A DNA stretch of 64,000 nucleotides from Pseudoxanthobacter soli DSM 19599 (lineage in GTDB: Bacteria; Pseudomonadota; Alphaproteobacteria; Rhizobiales; Segnochrobactraceae). Positions within the stretch are counted from its first letter, which is position 1. Each line of letters opens with the position of its first letter. The stretch is from assembly GCA_945898215.1 (NCBI GenBank), contig CAMDHY010000005.1, forward strand, positions 1 through 64,000, in the 5' to 3' direction. Under the pieces are notes generated by a model that searched no databases, was not told the origin of the DNA, and worked only from the letters and a program-made list of their open reading frames with translations. Below, in pieces: positions 55,972-64,000 of this stretch. Made by a program: the position numbers and the translations under genes.

Positions 55972-57161
55972 CAGGCCGCGCCGGTGTAGTCGCGTGAGAA
56001 GCGGCTGCCGAGGTGGGTGAGCACCTCGTAGCCGATGGTGCCGGCGTGGGCCGCGATGTCGTCGACCGGCACATGGTCGCCGAACAGCTCGATCCAGTCG
56101 CCGCGCCGCGCGGCGGCGGGCGGTACGTCGGTGACGTCGTAGATCAGCAGGTCCATCGAGACCCGGCCGACCAGGGGCACGCGGTGGCCGGCGAGCCAGC
56201 CGACGGCGCCGCCGGCCCCGTCGCTCGAGCCGGCAGCGCGCGGGAAGCCATCGGCGTAGCCGATGCCGACGACGGCGAGCCGGCTCGGACGGGAGAGCGT
56301 CTTGGCCGCACCGTAGCCGACCGATTCGCCGCCGCCCGCCTCGCGGATCTTGATGATGCGGCCCTCGAGCCGGGCGACGGGCCGCATCGGATTTGCGAGA
56401 CCCGCGACCGCCCGGCCGCCGTAGACGGCGATGCCGGGGCGCACGAGGTCGAAGTGGGTGGCTGGCAGCGCCAGGGTGGCGGCGGAGTTCGCCAGCGAGG
56501 CGGGAATGTCCGGGAACAGCGCCCGTGCCGCCTGGAAGGCCTCGATCTGGCGGGCGTTCAGCGGATGGTCCGGCGTGTCGGCGCAGGCGAGGTGGCTCAA
56601 CAGCAGCGTCAGGCCGAGGTGTGGTCGCAACGTCGCGCTGGCGGCGACCGTCGCCGCGACGTCGCGGGCGAGGCCGAGGCGGTTCATGCCGGTGTCGACG
56701 TGCAGCGCCGCCGGTAGCGGCCGGCCACGGGAGCGGCCGAGGGCGGCCCAGTCTTCGACCTCCTCGAGGCTGCCGAGCACCGGACGAAGGCCGGCGTCGG
56801 CGACGAGCGCGGCGGCGCCAGGGGGAAAGCCGTTCAGAACGTAGACGGTGGCGTCCGGCGCGATCGCCTTCGCGCCGAGAGCCTCGGCGATGGTGGCGGT
56901 GAAGAAGGTGCGACAGCCGGCGTCGGCCAGCGTTCCCGTCGCCGCCTCGAGGCCGATGCCGTAGCCGTCACCCTTCACGACGCCGGCACATTCGCTCGGC
57001 CCGGAGCGGGCCGCGAGGCTGCGCCAGTTGTCGGCCAGCGCGGCGAGATCGATCGTCAGGCGCCCACCCGCCAGGTGGTCGGTCTCGTCGAGGAGCACCG
57101 GGCGCACCGGCGCGGCGAGGGCGGACGGGTCGACCGGTCGATGCATCGCCGCCTTCGGCAT
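55971..57161 (-). CDS. alr: alanine racemase
   Basis: PLP enzyme making D-alanine for peptidoglycan. The 396-residue product has the PLP Lys63 in VVKGDGYGIG, the helper Tyr in ESVGYGAAKTL, and the C-terminal barrel (GRVSMDLLIYDVTD). The PLP loop differs from the usual KANAYGHG (here KGDGYGIG) but keeps the Lys, Tyr and Gly frame. ATG 57161 is 2 bases after the dnaB stop. A biosynthetic form is likely as there is no dadA next to it. Confidence 0.94.
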   Translation of the reverse strand: MPKAAMHRPVDPSALAAPVRPVLLDETDHLAGGRLTIDLAALADNWRSLAARSGPSECAGVVKGDGYGIGLEAATGTLADAGCRTFFTATIAEALGAKAIAPDATVYVLNGFPPGAAALVADAGLRPVLGSLEEVEDWAALGRSRGRPLPAALHVDTGMNRLGLARDVAATVAASATLRPHLGLTLLLSHLACADTPDHPLNARQIEAFQAARALFPDIPASLANSAATLALPATHFDLVRPGIAVYGGRAVAGLANPMRPVARLEGRIIKIREAGGGESVGYGAAKTLSRPSRLAVVGIGYADGFPRAAGSSDGAGGAVGWLAGHRVPLVGRVSMDLLIYDVTDVPPAAARRGDWIELFGDHVPVDDIAAHAGTIGYEVLTHLGSRFSRDYTGAA

Positions 57162-57163
57162 CC

Positions 57164-58642
57164 TCAGTCCCTGTCCGGGAGGTGGTACTCGCGCGCGAGG
57201 TTCGAAAAGCGCGTCACCTCTGCATCGAATTGCAGCGGAACCGTGCCCGTCGGTCCGTGACGCTGCTTGCCGACGATGACCTCGGCGACGCCGGCGACCG
57301 CCTCCATCTCCGCCTGCCACTTGAAGAACTCCTCGGAGCCCTCCTTCGGCTTGTGGTTCTTCAGATAGTACTCCTCGCGAAAGACGAACATGACGACGTC
57401 GGCGTCCTGCTCGATCGAGCCCGATTCGCGCAGGTCCGACAGCTGCGGCCGCTTGTCGTCGCGCGATTCGACCTGGCGCGACAGCTGCGACAGCGCGACG
57501 ATTGGCAGATCGAGCTCCTTGGCGAGCGCCTTCAGGCCGGTGGTGATCTCGGTGATCTCCTGCACGCGGTTCTCGCCGCGCCGGCCGGAGCCCTGCAGGA
57601 GCTGCAGGTAGTCGACGATCAACAGGTCGAGCCCGCGCTGGCGCTTCAGGCGGCGGGCGCGGGCGGCGAGCTGGCCGATCGAGATGCCGCCGGTCTGGTC
57701 GATGTAGAGCGGCAGCGCCTGGATCTCCTGCGCCACCGCGGCGATGCGGTCGAACTGCTCGGCGTCGATCGAGCCGCGCCGGATCAGCGACGACGAGACG
57801 CCGGACTGCTCGGCGATGATGCGCGTGGCGAGCTGCTCGGCCGACATCTCGAGCGAGAAGAAGCCGACGATGCCGCCGTCCTCGGCGTGCGGGCTGCCGT
57901 CGGCGGAGGCGCCGGGCCGGTAGTTGCGGGCGATGTTGTAGGCGATGTTGGTGGCGAGCGCCGTCTTGCCCATGGCGGGACGGCCCGCGAGGATGACGAG
58001 GTCGGAGCGCTGCAGGCCGCCCATCAGGCGGTCGAGGTCGTTGAGGCCGGTGGCGAGGCCCGAGAGGCCGCCCGAGCGCTGGTAGGCGGCCGCCGCCATG
58101 TCGAAGGCGGTCGCCAGCGCATCCGAGAAGGCCTGGAAGCCGCCTTCGTAGCGCCCGGTCTCGGCGAGTTCGTAAAGACGCCTCTCGGCGTCCTCGATCT
58201 GCACCTTCGGCGGCGCCTCGATCGGCGAGTCGAAGGCGATGTTGACCATGTCCTCGCCGATGCGGATCAGCGAGCGCCTGAGCGCGAGGTCGAAGATCGT
58301 CCGGCCGTGGTCCTCGGCGTTGATGATCGTCGTCGCGTCGGCGGCCATCCGCAGCAGGTACTGCGTCACCGACAGGTCGGCGATCTGCTCGTCGGCGGCG
58401 AAGAAGGTCTTGAGCGTGATGGGCGAGGCGTTCTTGCCGGCCCGCACCAGCTGCGACGTCTTCTCGAAAATGCGGCGGTGCGCCTCGAAAAAGAAGTGGC
58501 CTGCCTCGAGGAAGTCGGAGACCCGGTAGAAGGTCTCGTTGTTCATCAGGATGGCGCCGAGCAACTGGCGCTCGAGCTCGACATTGTGCGGCGGCAGCCG
58601 GTTGAAGGCGGCGGCGTCGAGCTTGCGGGCGGTGGCTTCCAT
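57164..58642 (-). CDS. dnaB: replicative DNA helicase DnaB
   Basis: Hexameric helicase of the replication fork. The 492-residue product has the N-terminal collar domain (PPHNVELERQLLGAIL), the linker, and the RecA-like core with Walker A AGRPAMGKTA, SLEMSAEQLATR, Walker B LLIVDYLQLLQ and the arginine-finger QRHGPTGTVPLQF. No intein and no insertion; the length is close to E. coli DnaB (471). ATG 58642. First gene of the dnaB-alr-radA run. Confidence 0.97.
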   Translation of the reverse strand: MEATARKLDAAAFNRLPPHNVELERQLLGAILMNNETFYRVSDFLEAGHFFFEAHRRIFEKTSQLVRAGKNASPITLKTFFAADEQIADLSVTQYLLRMAADATTIINAEDHGRTIFDLALRRSLIRIGEDMVNIAFDSPIEAPPKVQIEDAERRLYELAETGRYEGGFQAFSDALATAFDMAAAAYQRSGGLSGLATGLNDLDRLMGGLQRSDLVILAGRPAMGKTALATNIAYNIARNYRPGASADGSPHAEDGGIVGFFSLEMSAEQLATRIIAEQSGVSSSLIRRGSIDAEQFDRIAAVAQEIQALPLYIDQTGGISIGQLAARARRLKRQRGLDLLIVDYLQLLQGSGRRGENRVQEITEITTGLKALAKELDLPIVALSQLSRQVESRDDKRPQLSDLRESGSIEQDADVVMFVFREEYYLKNHKPKEGSEEFFKWQAEMEAVAGVAEVIVGKQRHGPTGTVPLQFDAEVTRFSNLAREYHLPDRD

Positions 58643-58803
58643 GGCGGTTCGGCGTCCTCGGAACGGCGGCCGACCGAGTTACCGCGACACGGCCGGGACC
58701 GGCCAGCCCCGCGGGCCGGTTGTCCCCGCTAAACTCCTGCGGCGGCCGCCGTGAAGGTTAGGTGATTCGCCGCCGCTTGACGTGCGCGCCGCGTCGTCTC
58801 CCG

Positions 58804-60060
58804 TCACTCGCCGGCGAGACGCAACGACGTGCGGGCCTGCTCGCGCTCCCGCAGCCGGCTCTCCTCCAGGAAGATGTAGTCGCGCGTCCGCGGCACCGCG
58901 TGCTGGTCGCGGGCGAACTGGATCTGGAAGTTCATCATGTCCTGGTGGCGGAAGGCCGTCTCGGAGGCGGCGAGATAGAACTCCCACATCCGGCAGAAGC
59001 GCTCGTCATACAGCGCCTTCGCCTCCTCGCGGCGCGCCAGGAAGCGCTCGCGCCAGGCCCGCAGCGTCTCGGCATAGTGCAGGCGGAGGATCTCGATGTC
59101 GGTGGTGATCAGCCGCTGGCGCTCGATCACCGGCACCACCTCCGACAGGGCCGGGATGTAGCCGCCGGGGAAGATGTACTTCTGGATCCACGAGTTGGTG
59201 TCGCCCGGCCCGTCGAAGCGGCCGATCGAGTGCAGCACCATGATGCCGTCCGGCTTCAGGAGCTGCTTCACCTTGGCGAAGTACTCCTCGAAGTGACCGA
59301 CGCCGACGTGCTCGAACATGCCGACCGAGACGATGCGGTCGAAGGGGCCCTCCAGCGTCCGGTAGTCGCGCAGCTCGAAGCGTGCCCGGCCGGAGAGGCC
59401 TCGCTCGGCGGCACGCGCGTTGGCGACGCCGTACTGCTCCTCCGACAGGGTCACCCCGGTGACGTCGGCTTCGCAGACGTCGGCGAGATAGAGCCCGAGG
59501 CCGCCCCAGCCGCAGCCGATGTCGAGCACCTTCTGGCCCGGCGAGATCATCAGCTTGGCGGCGAGGTGGCGCTTCTTGGCCAGCTGCGCGCTCTCGATGT
59601 CGTCGTTGGGCTGCTCGAAGTAGGCGCAGGAATACTGCCGGTCGGCATCCAAGAAGAGCCGATAGAGGGCGCCGTCGAGGTCGTAGTGGTGGGCGACGTT
59701 GCGGCGGGCTCGCTTCTCGGTGTTGTGCTGGCGCAGGCGGCGCGTCGCCACGCGCCACAAGCCGCGCAGCTTCGCCGGCCAGGTCGGCTGCGAATCGCCC
59801 CGCAGGTTGCTCAGCAACACGTCGAGAAGATCGTAGATCGATCCCTGTTCGACGATCACCTTGCCGTCCATGAAGGCTTCGCCGAATTTCAGCTCTGGGT
59901 CGAGGATGATGGCACGCTCGGTCGCCGCATCGACGAACCGCGCCCGCACCGGTCTTCCGAGGCCGTCGCCGAAGCGGCGCAACCGTCCGTCGGAACCGAC
60001 GATCTCAAGTGCCCCGTGCGTCACCGCGCGCGACAGGATGGCTTCCAGCACACGAATCAT
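58804..60060 (-). CDS. cyclopropane-fatty-acyl-phospholipid synthase-family methyltransferase
   Basis: SAM-dependent methyltransferase acting on membrane lipids, 418 residues. The N-terminal lipid-binding domain (residues 1-120; FVDAATERAI, GEAFMDGKV) is followed by HYDLDGALYRLFLD, the SAM loop DIGCGWGGLG, and VGMFEHVGVG. It then has YIFPGGYIPALSEV and a C-terminal helical part, all as in Cfa. ATG 60060 has GGGGG upstream. The gene could make cyclopropane or other methyl-branched acyl chains. Confidence 0.94.
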   Translation of the reverse strand: MIRVLEAILSRAVTHGALEIVGSDGRLRRFGDGLGRPVRARFVDAATERAIILDPELKFGEAFMDGKVIVEQGSIYDLLDVLLSNLRGDSQPTWPAKLRGLWRVATRRLRQHNTEKRARRNVAHHYDLDGALYRLFLDADRQYSCAYFEQPNDDIESAQLAKKRHLAAKLMISPGQKVLDIGCGWGGLGLYLADVCEADVTGVTLSEEQYGVANARAAERGLSGRARFELRDYRTLEGPFDRIVSVGMFEHVGVGHFEEYFAKVKQLLKPDGIMVLHSIGRFDGPGDTNSWIQKYIFPGGYIPALSEVVPVIERQRLITTDIEILRLHYAETLRAWRERFLARREEAKALYDERFCRMWEFYLAASETAFRHQDMMNFQIQFARDQHAVPRTRDYIFLEESRLREREQARTSLRLAGE

Positions 60061-60160
60061 TTCCGGCCCCCGGGCGCGGGAAAGGCGCAAGCCTCGGTAC
60101 GGAGGGGGATCGTATTCGGCCGTTCTCCACCACTCAAGTGGGTGTGTGCAAACGCGAAAA

Positions 60161-60185
60161 GGACGCGGCGTCGAACGCCGCGTCC
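60161..60185 (-). terminator. intrinsic terminator of the rpsF-rpsR-rplI operon
   Basis: A perfect 11-base stem GGACGCGGCGT/ACGCCGCGTCC with a 3-base loop, about 50 bases after the rplI stop on the minus strand. It is followed on that strand by TTTTCGCGTTT, a U-rich tail. This is the clearest Rho-independent terminator in the window. Confidence 0.8.
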
Positions 60186-60209
60186 TGATTGCTGCAAAAG
60201 TATGACGGA

Positions 60210-60226
60210 CCGGGGCTTCGCCCCGG
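60210..60226 (-). terminator. second hairpin just after rplI
   Basis: CCGGGGC/GCCCCGG with a TTC loop lies right after the rplI stop, before the main terminator. No T-run follows directly. It may add to termination or protect the 3' end. Confidence 0.5.
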
Positions 60227-60236
60227 CCGCGTCCGG

Positions 60237-60800
60237 TCAGGCCTCGGCGCGCTCGCCGCGATCCTCGCCTTCGTCCTCGTCTTCTTCCGGCTCGAACTCG
60301 AAGCCGGTGTCGCGCTGGTTGAGGCTCTCGCCACGCGCCTGGCGCTCCGCCTCATCGGCCGAGCGGGCGACGTTCAGGGTCACCGCGACGACGACTTCCG
60401 GGTGCAGCACGATGCGGACGGTGTGCAGGCCGATCGACTTGATCGGCTGCTGCAGGTCGACCTGCGTGCGGTTCACCGAGAAGCCGGCCGCCTCAATGGC
60501 GTCGGCGATGTCGCGGGTCGTGACCGAACCGTAGAGCTGGCCGGTCTCGCCCGCCTGGCGGATGGCGGTGAACGACTTGCCCTCGAGCTTCTCGCCGACG
60601 GCCTGGGCCTCGCTCCTGCGCTCGAGGTTGCGCGCCTCGAGGTGGACCCGCTCGTGCTCGAATCGCTCGCGGTTCGAGGCGGTAGCGCGCAGCGCCTTGC
60701 CCTTCGGCAGCAGGAAGTTGCGGGCGAAGCCGTCGCGGACGCGGACGACGTCGCCCATCTGGCCGAGCTTGGCGATGCGCTCGAGCAGGATGACTTGCAT
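60237..60800 (-). CDS. rplI: 50S ribosomal protein bL9
   Basis: Ribosomal large-subunit protein near the L1 stalk. The 187-residue product opens with [19 protein letters not shown], has the [14 protein letters not shown] signature, a long middle helix, and the C-terminal globular domain with [14 protein letters not shown]. It is ~40 residues longer than E. coli L9 because of an acidic tail ([20 protein letters not shown]). ATG 60800 has AGGAG upstream. Last gene of the three-gene ribosomal operon. Confidence 0.97.
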   Translation of the reverse strand: MQVILLERIAKLGQMGDVVRVRDGFARNFLLPKGKALRATASNRERFEHERVHLEARNLERRSEAQAVGEKLEGKSFTAIRQAGETGQLYGSVTTRDIADAIEAAGFSVNRTQVDLQQPIKSIGLHTVRIVLHPEVVVAVTLNVARSADEAERQARGESLNQRDTGFEFEPEEDEDEGEDRGERAEA

Positions 60801-60925
60801 GGGTTTGCTCCTGTGGACTGTCCCGCCCCTGGTGGGCGGTTAGAGACCGGAAGTCCGTGTCGGGCTCCGGCCCCAGGCCGAGACCGCGGATGCGCCGGAC
60901 GGATCACCCGCCCGGCGCCGCGACC

Positions 60926-61177
60926 TCAACGGATGACGTAGGGCAGCAGGCCGAGGAAGCGGGAGCGCTTGATCGCCTTGGCGAGCTCGCGCTGCTTCTT
61001 CTGCGACACCGCGGTGATGCGGGAGGGGACGATCTTGCCGCGCTCGGAGATGTAGCGCTGCAGCAGCTTGACGTCCTTGTAGTCGATCTTCGGCGCGTTG
61101 GCGCCGGAGAACGGGCACGTCTTGCGGCGGCGGAAGAACGGGCGGCGGGTGGGAAGCTGTGCGATATCAACGGCCAT
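60926..61177 (-). CDS. rpsR: 30S ribosomal protein bS18
   Basis: Small-subunit protein that forms a pair with bS6 on the platform. The 83-residue product has [34 protein letters not shown] and [20 protein letters not shown], all typical. One Cys remains (TCPF), as in many bacteria. Starts at ATG 61177, 6 bases after rpsF. Confidence 0.97.
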   Translation of the reverse strand: MAVDIAQLPTRRPFFRRRKTCPFSGANAPKIDYKDVKLLQRYISERGKIVPSRITAVSQKKQRELAKAIKRSRFLGLLPYVIR

Positions 61178-61183
61178 GACGCG

Positions 61184-61639
61184 TCACTCCTGTCCGGCGG
61201 CGTCGTCGTCGCGCCGCGGACGGCGCTCACCACGGTCACGATCGCGATCACGGCCACCGCCGAAGTCGCGGCCGCCACCGAAGTCGTCGCGATCACGGCG
61301 ACGGCGGTCGTCGCGGTCGCGCTTCTGCAGCATCACCGACTGCGCTTCCTCGTGCTCTTCCACGCGGATCGTCAGATAGCGCAGCACGTCCTCGTTGATG
61401 CGCATCTGGCGCTCCATCTCGGCCACGGCGGCCGGCGGGGCGTCGATGTTCATCAGCGCGTAGTGCGCCTTGCGGTTCTTCTTGATGCGGTAGGCGAGGG
61501 GCTTCACCCCCCAGTTCTCGACCTTGGCGATCTGGCCGCCGTTCTGCTCGATAACGCCCTTGAACTGCTCGACGAGCGCATCGACCTGCTGGCTCGACAC
61601 GTCCTGTCGGGCCATGAACACATGTTCGTAGAGTGGCAT
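61184..61639 (-). CDS. rpsF: 30S ribosomal protein bS6
   Basis: Small-subunit protein, partner of bS18. The 151-residue product has [39 protein letters not shown] and the [19 protein letters not shown] core. The C-terminus is extended by about 45 residues rich in Arg and Asp ([13 protein letters not shown] and [14 protein letters not shown] runs), longer than the modified Glu tail of E. coli S6. ATG 61639 has AGGAAAGG upstream. First gene of the operon. Confidence 0.97.
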   Translation of the reverse strand: MPLYEHVFMARQDVSSQQVDALVEQFKGVIEQNGGQIAKVENWGVKPLAYRIKKNRKAHYALMNIDAPPAAVAEMERQMRINEDVLRYLTIRVEEHEEAQSVMLQKRDRDDRRRRDRDDFGGGRDFGGGRDRDRDRGERRPRRDDDAAGQE

Positions 61640-62048
61640 GGATTGCCGCCTTTCCTCGTTCACGTGCACGGCCGGCGCGGAGCCTCGTCGAAGCCTCTTT
61701 CAGGAAAGGCGTCGAGTTGCGTCGTCTTCGCGAGCGGAGACACGGGACGATGGGTGATCGCGCCACCCGCCGCCGCGCCGCCGGAACAAGTCCGATCGGC
61801 ACAGCCGTCCGTTCAGCCCCCGGCCGGAGCCAGTGCATCGCACGTGCTTTTAACGACACTGGCGGCGGATGCAAGCATTCGGCGCGAATCACCGGTCGCC
61901 CACTTCGCCGCACGGCCCCCGAATGCCGTGCCGGACTTGACTTCCCGAGACCGAGGCGCCTTTGTCGAGACGCCGTTCGCTGCCTGACCGGGGGCGGACG
62001 CTGACGCGAAGTCGACGCCGTCGAGAAGATCAGGACTATCGCACCCCC
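61640..62048. other. divergent intergenic region between rpsF and fabD
   Basis: Both the ribosomal operon and fabD must start here. A TTGACT (61937-61942) with CTTTGT 17 bases on is a possible fabD promoter. On the minus strand TTGCAT with TAAAAG 16 bases on, at about 61850-61875, is a possible rpsF promoter. The bS6-bS18 pair often binds its own leader; no clear motif of that kind was fixed by eye. No ORF resembles a protein. Confidence 0.35.
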
Positions 62049-62993
62049 ATGACCACCGCCTTCACCTTTCCGGGCCAGGGCAGCCAGAGCGTCGGCATGG
62101 GCCGCGCCCTCGCCGAGAGCCACGCCGCGGCGCGGCGGGTGTTCGAGGAGGTGGACGAGGCGCTCGGAGAATCGCTCTCGACCGTGATTTTCGAAGGCCC
62201 CGAGGAGGCGCTGACGCTGACGGCCAACGCCCAGCCGGCCCTGATGGCGACCTCGATCGCGACGCTGCGGGTGCTCGAGGCGACCGGCGTCGACGTCGCC
62301 ATGACGGCCCGCTTCGTCGCCGGCCATTCGCTCGGCGAGTATTCGGCGCTGGTGGCGGCGAACAGCCTGTCGGTGACCGACGCCGCGCGCCTGCTCAGGG
62401 CCCGCGGTCGTGCCATGCAGGACGCGGTGGCGGCGGGCGAGGGCGCCATGGCCGCCTTGCTGGGTGTCGATCTCGACGTCGCCGCCGCCGTCGCGGCGGA
62501 GGCCGCCGAGGATGACGTCTGTGACGTCGCCAACGACAATGCACCGGGACAGGTCGTTCTTTCCGGCTCGAAGGCCGCCATTGACCGCGCCGTCGCCATC
62601 GCCAAGACGCGCGGCGCCAAGCGCGCCGTGATTCTCGCCGTCAGCGCGCCCTTCCACTGCTCGCTGATGGCGCCCGCCGCCGAGATCATGGCCGAGGCGC
62701 TCGCCGCCACGACCGTGCGGGCGCCGATTGTGCCGCTCTACGCCAACGTCACCGCCGCGCCCGTCACCGACCCGGCCGAGATCCGGCGCCTGCTCGTCGA
62801 GCAGGTGACGGGCACCGTGCGGTGGCGCGAGAGCGTCGCGGCGCTCGCGGCCGGCGGCGTCGACTGCTTCGTGGAGATCGGCGCCGGCACGGTGCTGACG
62901 GGACTTGCGAAGCGGATCGCCAAGGATGCGCGGGCCTTCGCGGTGGGCACCCCCGCCGATGTCGAGGTGTTCGGCGAGCGTCTCGCCGGCTGA
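62049..62993 (+). CDS. fabD: malonyl-CoA:ACP transacylase
   Basis: Loads malonyl groups onto acyl carrier protein for type II fatty acid synthesis. The 314-residue product has FTFPGQGSQSVGMGR (5-19), the nucleophile Ser94 in GHSLGEYSAL, and the catalytic His203 in SAPFHCSLM. The length is usual. ATG 62049. First gene of the fabD-fabG-acpP order. Confidence 0.97.
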   Translation: MTTAFTFPGQGSQSVGMGRALAESHAAARRVFEEVDEALGESLSTVIFEGPEEALTLTANAQPALMATSIATLRVLEATGVDVAMTARFVAGHSLGEYSALVAANSLSVTDAARLLRARGRAMQDAVAAGEGAMAALLGVDLDVAAAVAAEAAEDDVCDVANDNAPGQVVLSGSKAAIDRAVAIAKTRGAKRAVILAVSAPFHCSLMAPAAEIMAEALAATTVRAPIVPLYANVTAAPVTDPAEIRRLLVEQVTGTVRWRESVAALAAGGVDCFVEIGAGTVLTGLAKRIAKDARAFAVGTPADVEVFGERLAG

Positions 62994-63006
62994 CGGAGTG
63001 GCTGAC

Positions 63007-63744
63007 ATGTTCGATCTGACGGGTCGCCGTGCCCTCGTCACCGGCGCGAGCGGCGGCATCGGCGAGGCGATCGCAGCGTCTCTTCACGCCCGTGGCGCAA
63101 CTGTCGCCGTGTCCGGCACGCGTCGCGAGAAACTCGAGGCGCTGGCGGTCCGCCTCGGTGATCGGGTCCACGTGCTGCCGGCCAATCTCGCCGATCGAGC
63201 CGAGGTGGCCGCCCTGTTTCCCGCAGCCGACGCCGCGATGGGCCAGGTTGACATCCTGGTCAACAACGCCGGTATCACCCGCGACAACCTGTTCATGCGG
63301 ATGAAGGACGAGGAGTGGGACGCCGTCCTCGAGGTCAACCTCACGGCTGGCTTCCACCTCGCCCGGGCGGCGCTGCGCGGCATGATGCGCCGCCGTCACG
63401 GCCGGATCATCGCCATCACCTCCGTCGTCGGTGTCACTGGAAACGCCGGCCAGGGCAACTATGCGGCGGCCAAGGCCGGCATGATCGGCATGACGAAGGC
63501 GCTCGCCAAGGAAGTGGCGAGCCGCAACATCACCGTCAACACCGTCGCCCCCGGCTTCATCGCGACCGCCATGACCGACGTGCTGGACGAGAAGCAGCGC
63601 GACGCGATCCTCTCCGCAGTGCCGGCCGGCCGGCTCGGCACCCCCGACGACGTCGCCGCGGCGTGCGTCTATCTCGCCAGCGACGAGGCGGCCTACGTCA
63701 CCGGTCAGACCCTCCACGTGAACGGTGGCATGGCGATGGTCTGA
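63007..63744 (+). CDS. fabG: 3-oxoacyl-[ACP] reductase
   Basis: NADPH-dependent reduction of 3-oxoacyl-ACP in fatty acid synthesis. The 245-residue product has TGASGGIG (12-19), NNAGITRDNL, Ser139, Tyr152 and Lys156 (the last two in NYAAAKAG), and the C-terminal NGGMAMV common to FabG. ATG 63007 has GGAG 8 bases upstream; a GTG at 62998 is possible. It follows fabD after 13 bases. Confidence 0.97.
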   Translation: MFDLTGRRALVTGASGGIGEAIAASLHARGATVAVSGTRREKLEALAVRLGDRVHVLPANLADRAEVAALFPAADAAMGQVDILVNNAGITRDNLFMRMKDEEWDAVLEVNLTAGFHLARAALRGMMRRRHGRIIAITSVVGVTGNAGQGNYAAAKAGMIGMTKALAKEVASRNITVNTVAPGFIATAMTDVLDEKQRDAILSAVPAGRLGTPDDVAAACVYLASDEAAYVTGQTLHVNGGMAMV

Positions 63745-63993
63745 GCGGAGTTTTCCGTGCGGAAACCGACCCTTGGCGGGTCTGGCGGTGCGCTGGCAAT
63801 GGCTGGGAAAGTGTGTTACCTAGCCCCGGCCGAGCGCGGCTTCCGATCCCGGAACGCCCGATGCTGGCCTGTCGCCATGCGTGGGTGATCCGACGGAGCT
63901 CTGGGGTCTCCCAAATCTTCCCACGTGAACGAGCGAGATCCGGACGCCAACGGACTCCTGTGTGAACCGAACGAAACCAATCGAGGATTGAGC

Positions 63994-64000
63994 ATGAGCG
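63994..64000 (+). CDS. acpP: start of acyl carrier protein gene (cut by window edge)
   Basis: Only ATGAGCG is in the window, after GAGGATTGAGC, a fitting ribosome binding site. The position 249 bases after fabG is that of acpP in nearly all related genomes, and MS is the usual start of ACP. The rest lies outside, so the call rests on context. Confidence 0.6.

Noticed and set aside
63771-63835. Promoter for acpP
   Set aside because: CTGGCA and TTACCT are 17 bases apart near 63795-63825, but the -10 match is too weak to list as a feature.

Overview
The window is a stretch of chromosome from a very GC-rich alphaproteobacterium, most likely a member of the Hyphomicrobiales (Rhizobiales). The grounds are the gene orders (rpsF-rpsR-rplI divergent from fabD-fabG-acpP; cvpA-purF next to radA, alr and dnaB; yfgM-bamB-der; ppx-rlmE; guaB and guaA on one strand a few genes apart), the general-stress-type promoter, and an intergenic palindromic element like those of rhizobia. 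It is an inference; the window holds no rRNA. Coding density is high, GTG and TTG starts are common, and long antisense ORFs are a GC artefact.

Region by region. 0-7 kb: a RhlE-type DEAD-box helicase, an orphan TAXI binding protein, an MFS and an EamA transporter, and a ClC antiporter. 7-19.3 kb: a central-carbon block. One minus-strand operon reads tkt, a transaldolase-phosphoglucose isomerase fusion, gnd, zwf and a Cof-type HAD phosphatase. Divergent from it are a cytosolic GH15 glucosidase and a short ROK/polyphosphate-glucokinase-like kinase. Glucose released from internal alpha-glucans can thus be phosphorylated and fed to the oxidative and non-oxidative pentose phosphate steps. No 6-phosphogluconolactonase gene is visible. 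19.3-25.4 kb: an Ogt-type alkyltransferase, a 26-residue membrane peptide behind an EcfG-like promoter, a Tat-exported PhoD phosphatase, an alpha/beta hydrolase, tRNA-Gln(CTG), and ppx-rlmE. 25.4-33.4 kb: a DHA2 exporter, a nested palindromic element, guaB, a MAPEG protein, an RsmB-like methyltransferase, DUF4424 and guaA.

33.5-46 kb is the accessory part. It holds an old yellow enzyme, a LysR regulator divergent from a four-gene redox/detoxification-like run (AhpD-like, Asp-nucleophile hydrolase, FMN split barrel, DUF1348), a second LysR divergent from a decayed SDR plus two exported proteins (a CMD-fold protein and an Atu4866-like protein), a P2-type cation ATPase, and a pentonate dehydratase. 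46-64 kb is housekeeping: L,D-transpeptidase, NnrU, yfgM-bamB-der, an SDR, purF-cvpA, radA-alr-dnaB, a cyclopropane synthase, rplI-rpsR-rpsF with an intrinsic terminator, and fabD-fabG with the first bases of acpP at the right edge.

No CRISPR array, prophage, transposase or recognisable defence island was found. The most unusual items are the stress-promoter/micropeptide unit at 20.0-20.2 kb, the decayed SDR that reads in frame into its neighbour at 39.2-40 kb, the HAD enzyme in the place where pgl usually lies, and the palindromic element before guaB.
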